Assembly: GCA_021821225.1 (NCBI GenBank)
Contig: JAKACR010000177.1
Span: 1 to 6,038, forward strand
DNA length: 6,038 nt
Source of the DNA: Bacillota bacterium
GTDB taxonomy: Bacteria; Bacillota; Bacilli; Alicyclobacillales; SLC66
Reading direction: 5' to 3'
Each line of letters starts with the position of its first letter. Position 1 is the stretch's first letter. Shown here one piece after another: positions 1 to 5,294 of this stretch. Below the pieces are notes generated by a model. The model did no database searches, was not told the origin of the DNA, and saw only the letters and a program-made list of their open reading frames with translations. The position numbers and the translations under genes were made by a program.

Positions 1-1
1 A

Positions 2-169
2 CTGTGGATCCAAAAGGTCTTGGTCAGTGCGGAGAGTCTGGTTGAAACCGTGGAGGAGCATCGAGCGGTTTTTGACGCGATTAACCTGCGCGATGCGCAA
101 ATGGCGAAAGCTGCCATGCATCGACATATTGGCGCTGCAACGGAACGATTGGAGAAGATAACCGAGTAG
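2..169 (+). CDS. GntR-family (FadR/FCD subgroup) transcriptional regulator, C-terminal fragment
   Basis: An open frame enters from the left edge and ends at TAG 167-169, giving the last 55 residues. It contains the segment EEHRAVFDAINLRDAQMAKA followed by AMHRHI. This is the typical end of an FCD ligand-binding domain: an E-H-x-x-hydrophobic-x-x-A-I helix, an R-D-A turn, and a helix ending A-M-x-x-H. In characterised FCD proteins the His of the EH pair is one of the residues that bind a metal and the carboxylate effector. The N-terminal winged-helix DNA-binding domain lies outside the window, so subgroup assignment rests on this tail alone. Regulators of this group often control adjacent genes for hexuronate, gluconate, lactate or other organic acids. 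By position this protein is the natural candidate local regulator of the dehydrogenase/kinase/aldolase genes that follow, and of the palindrome at 3260-3269. That link is inference. Confidence 0.82.
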   Translation: MWIQKVLVSAESLVETVEEHRAVFDAINLRDAQMAKAAMHRHIGAATERLEKITE

Positions 170-211
170 AAGCAGGGACGGGCAGAAGCTGGTTCCGCTG
201 TAGTCCCCGGG

Positions 212-241
212 AGGAGGCATGTGGTGACAGTTCATCGATAA
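212..241 (+). other. Strong Shine-Dalgarno followed by a five-codon minigene
   Basis: AGGAGG at 212-217 is a full-consensus ribosome binding site. The only frame at good spacing starts at GTG 224 and stops at TAA 239-241, encoding five residues (GTG ACA GTT CAT CGA). ATG 219 also stops after two codons. It is either a chance purine run, a leader peptide, or the remnant of a deleted gene start. Nothing in the sequence decides between these. Confidence 0.25.
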
Positions 242-242
242 C

Positions 243-256
243 GGAAAGCGCTCACA
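243..256 (+). promoter_or_regulatory. cre-like (CcpA/LacI-family) operator candidate
   Basis: GGAAAGCGCTCACA matches the Gram-positive catabolite-responsive element consensus TGWAARCGYTWNCW at 12 of 14 positions, including the whole AARCGYT core. It lies 26 bp upstream of the SDR start, a place where bound CcpA would block transcription. The same central-CG pattern is also used by other LacI-family regulators, so the binding protein is not certain. I could not find a convincing -35/-10 pair just upstream, which limits confidence. Confidence 0.45.
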
Positions 257-270
257 TGTAGATCCTGTAC

Positions 271-277
271 AGGGGGG
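271..277 (+). promoter_or_regulatory. Ribosome binding site of the SDR gene
   Basis: AGGGGGG lies just upstream of two consecutive ATG codons at 280 and 283. Its distance is too short for ATG 280 (2 bases) and better for ATG 283 (5 bases), so the second ATG was chosen as the start. Confidence 0.6.
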
Positions 278-282
278 ATATG

Positions 283-1056
283 ATGAGATTCACGGGCAGA
301 GTCTGTGTGATTACCGGAGCCGGTTCGGGAATCGGCAGGGGTATGGCGATCAAATTCGCTCATGAAGGAGCGGAGATCGCGGTCCTCGATGTCAACGAGA
401 ATGCCGCGCGCGAAACCGTTGGTTTGATCGCCGAAAAAGGCGGAAAAGCTCAATTCATCCCATGTGACGTGACCCGCAATGATCAGGTGAGAGTCGCTTT
501 TGATAACATTTCTGCCACGATGAACCCGCCAAGTATCTTGATCAACAGCGCGGGCATCGAAATCATGGCCGGGATTGAAGAGATGACGGAAGAGGAGTGG
601 GATCGGCAAATTGACGTGAACGTGAAGTCCATGTTCCTCTGCTGCAAGTACGCAGTTTCCGCCATGCGCCGTGTCGGCAAAGGCAGTATCGTGAATATCT
701 CGTCCGTCTTGGGGATCGTCGCCGCTCCCAACCATGTGGCATATTGTTCGTCCAAAGGCGCCGTGCTCCAGTTTACCAAGGCGCTCGGATTTGACCTTGC
801 CAGCGCCGGAATCCGTGTAAATTGCATTCTTCCCGGGCCTGTCGATACGCCGATGTACCGGAAAACGATAGCGGCCTATGGAGATGAAGGGGTGATCCAC
901 GAGCAGTTGGTGAAGAGTGTTCCATTGCGGCGCATTGGAGTGCCGGAAGACATCGCAAATGCGGCAGTCTTTCTCAGCAGTGATGAAGCCTCCTTCATTA
1001 CGTGCGCGTCATTGGTAGTGGATGGAGGATCAACCGCAAGCAACGTAGCGGGCTAG
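283..1056 (+). CDS. Short-chain dehydrogenase/reductase (classical SDR), NAD-preferring
   Basis: A complete 257-residue cytosolic oxidoreductase of the classical SDR family, which interconverts a hydroxyl and a keto group using NAD(P). With the start at 283, the Rossmann motif TGAGSGIG is at residues 11-18, and an Asp (D36) ends the second beta strand, which favours NAD over NADP. CDVT follows at 61-64 and NSAG at 88-91. The full catalytic tetrad is present: N113, S141, Y154 and K158 (Y-C-S-S-K). PGPVDTPM at 184-191 and the C-terminal VVDGGS are also standard for the family. Length is normal and nothing is broken. The closest broad groups are FabG-like and polyol/glucose dehydrogenases, but substrate cannot be read from these motifs. 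It sits after a GntR-type regulator and before an aldolase/kinase pair, so oxidation of a sugar alcohol or sugar acid is the likely job. ATG 280 is an alternative start adding one Met. Confidence 0.93.
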   Translation: MRFTGRVCVITGAGSGIGRGMAIKFAHEGAEIAVLDVNENAARETVGLIAEKGGKAQFIPCDVTRNDQVRVAFDNISATMNPPSILINSAGIEIMAGIEEMTEEEWDRQIDVNVKSMFLCCKYAVSAMRRVGKGSIVNISSVLGIVAAPNHVAYCSSKGAVLQFTKALGFDLASAGIRVNCILPGPVDTPMYRKTIAAYGDEGVIHEQLVKSVPLRRIGVPEDIANAAVFLSSDEASFITCASLVVDGGSTASNVAG

Positions 1057-1107
1057 GGGACATGTGATAAAGTACCTTGTGCAGGCGATCTGATCCCAGG
1101 GGACATG
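1055..1107 (+). repeat. 10-bp direct repeat downstream of the SDR gene
   Basis: AGGGGACATG occurs at 1055-1064, overlapping the SDR stop codon, and again at 1098-1107. The starts are 43 bp apart, close to four helical turns. The function is unknown. The repeats lie in the 141-bp gap before the aldolase gene and could be regulator contacts or chance. No hairpin with a T-run (intrinsic terminator) is visible in this gap, and I found no convincing -35/-10 pair. Confidence 0.4.
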
Positions 1108-1181
1108 CGTCGCAATTTGGATTATCCTATGTCTTTTGGAAAATGTACATTCAGATGAAGTGGTCGTATTGTCAACAAAAT

Positions 1182-1189
1182 AAGGGAGG
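1182..1189 (+). promoter_or_regulatory. Ribosome binding site fixing the GTG start of the aldolase gene
   Basis: AAGGGAGG lies 8 bases before GTG 1198. An ATG at 1193 is closer but stops after two codons (ATG CCG TGA), so it cannot be the gene start. The GTG is therefore preferred. Confidence 0.7.
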
Positions 1190-1197
1190 CGTATGCC

Positions 1198-1854
1198 GTG
1201 AGCGATCAACCAGTCGACCAATTGCTTGCGATTGGCCGTTATATGGCGTCGCAGCAATTGGTCTGGGGAAATTCGGGGAATATCAGCTTGAGAGACGAAG
1301 ACACCATCTTTATCAGTGCATCCGGAACAGTCCTGTCGCTGATTGAGAGAGAGGAATTTGTTCCCTGCCCGCTGTCTGGTCGACCTGCTTCGGGCATACG
1401 GAAACCTTCCAAGGAATTGCCCATGCACCAAGCGGTGTACGCGGAACGTCCAGATGTTCAATGTGTGCTGCATGCGTCGCCATTTTACAGTACGACAGTT
1501 GCCTGCAGTTCCATCAGACTGCAGAAGAACACGTTCGTGGAGTCGATGTATTATCTGTTTGATATCGCGGAAATCGCCTACCACCATCCCGGCACTCAAG
1601 CACTGGCAGACGCCGTTCGCGAGAAGGCTTCGGAAACCAACGTGATCCTCTTAAAAAACCACGGCGTTCTGGTGTACGATACATCCGTCCGGGAGGCCCT
1701 TGCCCGGTTGGAGACGCTGGAGATCGCCAGCCGCATGACGTTGCTGGCGCAATGCGGAGGCTTTTCGCTAAATGGAGTGGCAAACGAAATGGTAAACGAG
1801 TTCATCTACGATTCAGGATACAAGCCCGTCCTGCCACGGGGGGCGGTGCGATGA
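1198..1854 (+). CDS. Class II aldolase/adducin-family protein (AraD/FucA-like aldolase or decarboxylase) with a variant metal site
   Basis: 218 residues, the usual length for this fold. Family members are metal-dependent lyases or epimerases acting on phosphorylated sugars, for example fuculose-1-phosphate aldolase, ribulose-5-phosphate 4-epimerase and the 3-oxo-tetronate-4-phosphate decarboxylase OtnC. Visible motifs are GNSGNIS (24-30, phosphate binding), SASG (40-43), KPSKELPMH (69-77) with E73 matching the catalytic Glu, LHASPFYST (91-99), and KNHG (153-156) with H155. In FucA the metal ligands are H92, H94 and H155. Here H92 and H155 are present but position 94 is Ser. A YHH pair at 128-130 could supply a substitute ligand, but that is speculation. 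The GTG start is set by the ribosome binding site at 1182-1189. The stop codon overlaps the kinase start (ATGA), implying translational coupling and a shared pathway: kinase first, then carbon-carbon cleavage or decarboxylation. The exact reaction is unknown. Confidence 0.88.
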   Translation: MSDQPVDQLLAIGRYMASQQLVWGNSGNISLRDEDTIFISASGTVLSLIEREEFVPCPLSGRPASGIRKPSKELPMHQAVYAERPDVQCVLHASPFYSTTVACSSIRLQKNTFVESMYYLFDIAEIAYHHPGTQALADAVREKASETNVILLKNHGVLVYDTSVREALARLETLEIASRMTLLAQCGGFSLNGVANEMVNEFIYDSGYKPVLPRGAVR

Positions 1855-3128
1855 TTGGCGTTGTGGCCGATGACATCACGGGCGCAAATGACATTGGGAT
1901 CATGTTCGGAAAAAGGGGTTACCGGACGGTCGTTCTGTCGATGGACGCCCTGGACGCGGACTATGCAGCGGATGTCCTGGTGGTCGATACAGACAGTCGT
2001 CTGGACGACCGCGCGACCGCATACGACAAGACGCGACAGGCGGCGCAAAGGCTTTTGGCGGCTGGTTGCGTGAAGCTGTTCGCAAAAACGTGTTCGGTTT
2101 TTCGAGGAAACATCGGATCATACTTTGACGCCGTGCTCGACGAATCAGGCGAAGCATTCGCTCCGGTGATTCTTGGGTATCCCAAAAACGGGCGCACGAC
2201 TGTGGATACGATTCACTTTGTACATGGTGAAAAATTGGAAAATTCGGCCTTTGCAAACGACGCGGTTCATCCCATGCGAGAATCGGATTTGCGTCAGATT
2301 TTGCAGCGACAGACACTGCGCCAAGTCAGCGCCGTCGGCTGGCAGGTCGTCGAACGCGGCGCGGAGGCGGTGCGGGAGGCGTTGACGAAGTTACGCGCGA
2401 CCGCGGATTATGCAATTCTTGACGTGAGGAACCAGGAGGATCTGGAAGTGATCGCGGAGGCTGTCCGCGACGAAAAGATTCTCTGCGGCAGTTCCGCCAT
2501 CGCGGAGGTACTGCCGTTGCCGCCACGTTCGCAGGAGAATGTCCTGACCGTCGACATCGGTTCTTCCGTCGATTCGCCAGGTGTCCTGATCTTTGCGGGA
2601 AGTCTGACGCCGCAGACTTTGGCGCAAATCGAATACACCCGCACGCATGGCGTTCCGTGCTACGAAATGGACACCGTGAGCATTTTCGGGGATTCGAGGC
2701 ATCGGCTTGAACAAAGACAGAGTCTGGTTGAATCCGTCGCTTCGGCGGTTGCGGCGGATCGGAACGTGCTGCTTCATGCCAGTAACGCCAGCGAGGACGT
2801 GAGGCGTACTCTAGACGCAGGGAAAACCAATGGTCTGTCTGAGCTGGAGATTCATAGAGCGATATCGCGCGAACTGGCGCAAGTCGCGCGCCAGATCGTA
2901 GACCGGACGGACTGCCGGCGCGTTGTCGTGGCTGGGGGAGATACATCGGGCGCCGTATGTCGTGCGCTGGAAATTCGGGCGGCGCTCGTCATGACCGAAA
3001 TCGCGCCGGGACTTCCCGTGTCGCGGACGCTTGATCCTCCTGGAATGTCGATCGTTTTGAAATCCGGCAGTTTCGGAGGAGTGGATTTCTTCTCCAGGGC
3101 GACCGAGATGATACGGAGGGACGCCTGA
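1851..3128 (+). CDS. Four-carbon acid sugar kinase family protein (DUF1537; OtnK/DtnK-like)
   Basis: 425 residues, a normal full length for two-domain sugar-acid kinases of this family. They use ATP to phosphorylate four-carbon (or related) aldonic or keto-aldonic acids in the cytosol. The N-terminal substrate domain has ADDITGA at 6-12, VVDTDSR at 44-50, and KTCSVFRGNIGSY at 79-91. The C-terminal nucleotide-binding domain has CGSSAIAEVL at 212-221, AGGDTSGAV at 361-369, and LKSGSFGG at 403-410. The frame is open further upstream to an ATG at 1752, but the start at 1851 is preferred. It begins exactly at the family's N-terminal strand, follows a G-rich ribosome binding stretch (1838-1845), and forms an ATGA overlap with the aldolase stop. 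Pairing with a class II aldolase-family gene recalls otnK-otnC (3-oxo-tetronate kinase plus decarboxylase) rather than the dtnK-pdxA2 arrangement, since no PdxA-like gene is present in the window. The actual substrate is not determinable here. Confidence 0.92.
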   Translation: MIGVVADDITGANDIGIMFGKRGYRTVVLSMDALDADYAADVLVVDTDSRLDDRATAYDKTRQAAQRLLAAGCVKLFAKTCSVFRGNIGSYFDAVLDESGEAFAPVILGYPKNGRTTVDTIHFVHGEKLENSAFANDAVHPMRESDLRQILQRQTLRQVSAVGWQVVERGAEAVREALTKLRATADYAILDVRNQEDLEVIAEAVRDEKILCGSSAIAEVLPLPPRSQENVLTVDIGSSVDSPGVLIFAGSLTPQTLAQIEYTRTHGVPCYEMDTVSIFGDSRHRLEQRQSLVESVASAVAADRNVLLHASNASEDVRRTLDAGKTNGLSELEIHRAISRELAQVARQIVDRTDCRRVVVAGGDTSGAVCRALEIRAALVMTEIAPGLPVSRTLDPPGMSIVLKSGSFGGVDFFSRATEMIRRDA

Positions 3129-3203
3129 CTTGTGAGCGATGATACAGGGAGCAGGACCCACGCATCTTCTAAATTCTTGCGGGCCGGAGACTCGGTGGGC
3201 TCT

Positions 3204-3218
3204 GTACGGGAAGCGTAC
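3204..3218 (+). repeat. Short inverted repeat just upstream of the -35 box
   Basis: GTACG, a 5-bp spacer GGAAG, then CGTAC form a perfect 5-bp-arm dyad ending 3 bp before the TTGACA box. The position suits an activator or second operator site. The stem is too short and lacks a T-run, so it is not an intrinsic terminator for the kinase gene. Confidence 0.3.
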
Positions 3219-3221
3219 GTA

Positions 3222-3250
3222 TTGACAGGAAAGTCTTGCAGAAGTATAGT
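3222..3250 (+). promoter_or_regulatory. Sigma-A/sigma-70-type promoter for the downstream dehydrogenase operon
   Basis: TTGACA at 3222-3227 is a perfect -35 box. TATAGT at 3245-3250 matches the -10 consensus at 5 of 6 positions, with the optimal 17-bp spacing. Transcription would begin near 3256-3259 and produce a leader of roughly 95 bases before GTG 3352. This makes the last three genes a second transcription unit, separable from the aldolase-kinase pair. Confidence 0.75.
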
Positions 3251-3257
3251 AGGTTTT

Positions 3258-3271
3258 AGTGGTCGACCAAT
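3258..3271 (+). promoter_or_regulatory. Putative GntR/FadR-type operator overlapping the transcription start
   Basis: TGGTCGACCA (3260-3269) is a perfect 10-bp palindrome. With flanks it reads AGTGGTCGACCAAT, which is symmetric at every pair except one. It resembles the TTGGT-N2-ACCAA operators of FadR-subfamily regulators such as ExuR/UxuR. It sits 8 bp after the -10 box, where a repressor would block initiation. A second TCGACC hexamer at 3271-3276 repeats the one at 3263-3268, 8 bp away. The regulator partly visible at 2-169 belongs to the right family to bind it, but the pairing is inferred. Confidence 0.55.
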
Positions 3272-3331
3272 CGACCGGGGGACCGCTGGTGAATTGGCAT
3301 CTGACCTGCTGAATTGATTGGGAATTGGCAG

Positions 3332-3342
3332 AGAGGAGAGGG
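3332..3342 (+). promoter_or_regulatory. Ribosome binding site of the zinc dehydrogenase gene
   Basis: The purine run AGAGGAGAGGG ends 9 bases before GTG 3352. A GTG at 3342 lies in a different frame and does not open the dehydrogenase, so GTG 3352 (Met-Lys-Ala-Val-Val, typical for this family) is the start. Confidence 0.6.
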
Positions 3343-3351
3343 TGATTATCG

Positions 3352-4377
3352 GTGAAAGCCGTGGTAACGCTGGGGCCGCGTCGAATGGAAGTGACAGAAC
3401 TGCCTGACCCAACGCCGGGGAGTGCGCAGGCGCTGGTACGGGTCCAGGCGGTCGGTCTCTGCGGATCGGACTATCACTTCTACTTGGGCACGCATCCCTA
3501 TGTCGCATATCCGCAGACCCAAGGCCACGAGATCGCGGGAGTCGTGGAGACGATGGATCCGGACTACGGTGGGCCTGTACGGATTGGCGACAGAGTTGCT
3601 GTAGAACCCCTCATTCCTTGCGGAACCTGTTTTCCTTGTCGTCACGGCCGGCCGAACTGTTGCACCAATCTGCAGGTAATGGGAGCGCATACGACGGGAG
3701 CCCTGTCAGAGTTTGTCGTCGTTCGGACCTCATCCCTGTATCCTGTCGGTGATCTGGAGCCGGAGTTGACGGCTCTGGTGGAACCCGTGTCCATTGGTTT
3801 GCAGGCGGTCAACCGGGCGCAATTGCAAAAGGGCGAACAGATCGTCGTTTTTGGCGCCGGTCCCATTGGTCAAGCGGTCATTCTGGCCGCCAGGGACCGT
3901 GGCGCAGAAGTGCTTGTGATCGACCAGATTGCATCGAGGCTTGCGTTGTCTGTGAAATTGGGCGCGGAGCGGACGGTTTCCGCGGGAGATGATATCTCTG
4001 CAGCGGTGTCTGAGTGGACGGGGGGTGATGGCCCGGCAGCCGTATTTGACGCGACGGGTGTACCGTCGGTGATCCGCATGGCGGTTGATCTTGTCGCAAG
4101 CTCGGGGCGTGTGGTCATCATCGGGCTCTCCAACCGTGAGGTGTCCATTCCGGTCATCGAATTCACGCGTAAGGAACTCACGATATTGGGATCGCGGAAT
4201 AATGCGGGGATATTCGGGGACGCTGTGGCGCTTGTGAGACGCAATCGTGATAAGGTCCGGACGTTGATCACGCATCGTTTTCCTTTGCAAGAGACAGGAA
4301 AAGCGATTGAATACGCGATCAGCCATCCGGAAGCGGTGGAGAAAATCATCATTCAGGTAGGGAGTGAGGACGCATGA
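3352..4377 (+). CDS. Zinc-dependent medium-chain alcohol/polyol dehydrogenase
   Basis: A complete 341-residue cytosolic MDR-family enzyme of the sorbitol/threonine/galactitol dehydrogenase type, which oxidises a secondary alcohol with NAD. The catalytic zinc site is visible as C37 (in GLCGSD), H59 and E60 (in GHE), with a further conserved Glu at E144 in the LVEP motif. The structural zinc lobe has all four cysteines, C90, C93, C96 and C104. The Rossmann motif GAGPIG lies at 168-173, and D191 at the end of the next beta strand favours NAD over NADP. The late SRN motif (281-283) is also typical. Nothing is missing. It is the first gene after the strong promoter at 3222-3250 and overlaps the next gene by four bases, so it leads a three-gene operon. 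Substrate is not readable; a sugar alcohol, aldonate or similar polyhydroxy compound fits the neighbourhood. Confidence 0.94.
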   Translation: MKAVVTLGPRRMEVTELPDPTPGSAQALVRVQAVGLCGSDYHFYLGTHPYVAYPQTQGHEIAGVVETMDPDYGGPVRIGDRVAVEPLIPCGTCFPCRHGRPNCCTNLQVMGAHTTGALSEFVVVRTSSLYPVGDLEPELTALVEPVSIGLQAVNRAQLQKGEQIVVFGAGPIGQAVILAARDRGAEVLVIDQIASRLALSVKLGAERTVSAGDDISAAVSEWTGGDGPAAVFDATGVPSVIRMAVDLVASSGRVVIIGLSNREVSIPVIEFTRKELTILGSRNNAGIFGDAVALVRRNRDKVRTLITHRFPLQETGKAIEYAISHPEAVEKIIIQVGSEDA

Positions 4378-5294
4378 TCGGAATCGTGGGGGCTGGCGCC
4401 ATGGGTGGTTGGCTGGCGTCGCAGTTTCATCGCGGCGGACACGACGTCGTGTTGATCGACGTCTCTGAAACCCTGGTCCATGCCATCAACACGGACGGTC
4501 TCGCCGTGGAGTCACAAGACGGAGCGACCGTCACAAGAGTGAATGCGGTTTCATCTCTGGACGGATTGGGTGAGGCCGACGTGGTGTTCTTCTTTGTGAA
4601 GGCCCATCACACCAAGAGCGCCGCCGAACTCGCAAGGGGCATTGTCGGCCGCGAAACGATCGTGGTCAGCCTGCAAAACGGTTGGGGCAACGCGGACGTA
4701 CTCGCCCAAGTGTTTCCCGCCGAACAGATTGTGGTCGGCGTTACGTACCACAGCGCGACCGTGTTGGCGCCCGCAAGGGTCGCCCATACGGGGAGGGGCG
4801 CGACGTTCGTCGGCCCCTATGCGGATGGCGCTCCACTGGCCCGAGCCGCTGTCATAGGGAAGTTGCTTGATAGCGCAGGCCTTGAAAACTCTGTGACCAG
4901 CGAAGTCAAGACGGAAATTTGGAAAAAGCTGATCCTCAATGCGGCGACACTGCCAACAGCGGCCTTGACGGGGCTATGTGCAGGTTCCCTGGGCGCGCAT
5001 GCGGAAATGGCGTCTCTTGTCGATGTCGCAGCCAAGGAGGCGGTAGCCGTGGCGCGGGCGCAGGGATATGGCATCGATGAGGAGGAGCGGCTGGATCGGA
5101 TTCACGCAGTTCTGCGCGGGGCAGGAAAAGGCAAGGCTTCCATGCTGCAAGACGCGGAAGCGCGCAGGAAAACGGAAATTGAAGTGGTCAACGGGGCCGT
5201 CGTGCGCGCCGCGGAAATCGCGGGGATCGATGTTCCGATCAACCGTGCCATGGTCTCGCTCATTCACGGGATGGAGGAGGGGTGGCAGTCATGA
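4374..5294 (+). CDS. Ketopantoate reductase-family (PanE/ApbA) dehydrogenase
   Basis: A complete 306-residue protein of the 2-dehydropantoate 2-reductase family, 6-phosphogluconate dehydrogenase-like fold. The N-terminal nucleotide site is GAGAMGG at 6-12. FFFVKAHHT (72-80) carries the conserved Lys K76, and LQNGWGN (100-106) the conserved Asn N102. The C-terminal domain has EIWKKLILNA (181-190), with K185 matching the family's catalytic Lys. SMLQDAEARRKTEIEVVNG (256-274) has S256, D260 and E268, matching conserved substrate-binding and catalytic residues. All key residues are retained, so it should be active. True PanE uses NADPH in pantothenate synthesis, but no pantothenate genes are nearby. 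Its placement between a zinc dehydrogenase and an MBL hydrolase, with ATGA overlaps on both sides, suggests a paralogue acting on a 2-hydroxy or 2-oxo acid in sugar-acid breakdown. The ribosome binding site is GGAGTGAGGA at 4361-4370. Confidence 0.92.
   Translation: MIGIVGAGAMGGWLASQFHRGGHDVVLIDVSETLVHAINTDGLAVESQDGATVTRVNAVSSLDGLGEADVVFFFVKAHHTKSAAELARGIVGRETIVVSLQNGWGNADVLAQVFPAEQIVVGVTYHSATVLAPARVAHTGRGATFVGPYADGAPLARAAVIGKLLDSAGLENSVTSEVKTEIWKKLILNAATLPTAALTGLCAGSLGAHAEMASLVDVAAKEAVAVARAQGYGIDEEERLDRIHAVLRGAGKGKASMLQDAEARRKTEIEVVNGAVVRAAEIAGIDVPINRAMVSLIHGMEEGWQS
5273..5282 (+). promoter_or_regulatory. Ribosome binding site of the MBL-fold gene
   Basis: GGAGGAGGGG, inside the 3' end of the reductase gene, lies 8 bases before ATG 5291. 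This supports 5291 as the true start and independent reinitiation at the ATGA overlap. Confidence 0.65.

Noticed and set aside
33..51. An 18-of-19 base match between the regulator tail (33-51) and the kinase gene (2719-2737)
   Set aside because: Both copies lie in coding sequence in the same reading phase and encode similar helical peptides (ESLVETV and QSLVESV). Nothing else around them is alike, so I treat it as coincidence rather than a repeat element.
232..900. Long antisense open frames opposite the SDR, and similar ones opposite the kinase and MBL genes
   Set aside because: They are typical shadow frames of GC-rich codons. The + strand products have full family motifs, whereas the antisense translations show none.
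1377..1386. TGGTCGACCT inside the aldolase gene, 9 of 10 match to the operator palindrome
   Set aside because: It lies within conserved-length coding sequence and far from any promoter. GTCGAC hexamers recur in this GC-rich sequence, so a regulatory role is not supported.
1752..1850. Upstream extension of the kinase frame to ATG 1752
   Set aside because: The extra 33 residues are basic and unlike the family N-terminus. They overlap the aldolase C-terminus by about 100 bases, whereas ATG 1851 gives the family's normal start and an ATGA overlap.
3129..3221. Possible intrinsic terminator after the kinase gene
   Set aside because: The only dyad (3204-3218) has 5-bp arms and no following T-run, so it does not qualify as a terminator.
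3132..3317. A 61-codon GTG-initiated open frame between the kinase and zinc dehydrogenase genes
   Set aside because: It runs straight through the strong promoter and operator, has a poorly spaced ribosome binding site, and its product resembles no family I recognise. More likely non-coding.
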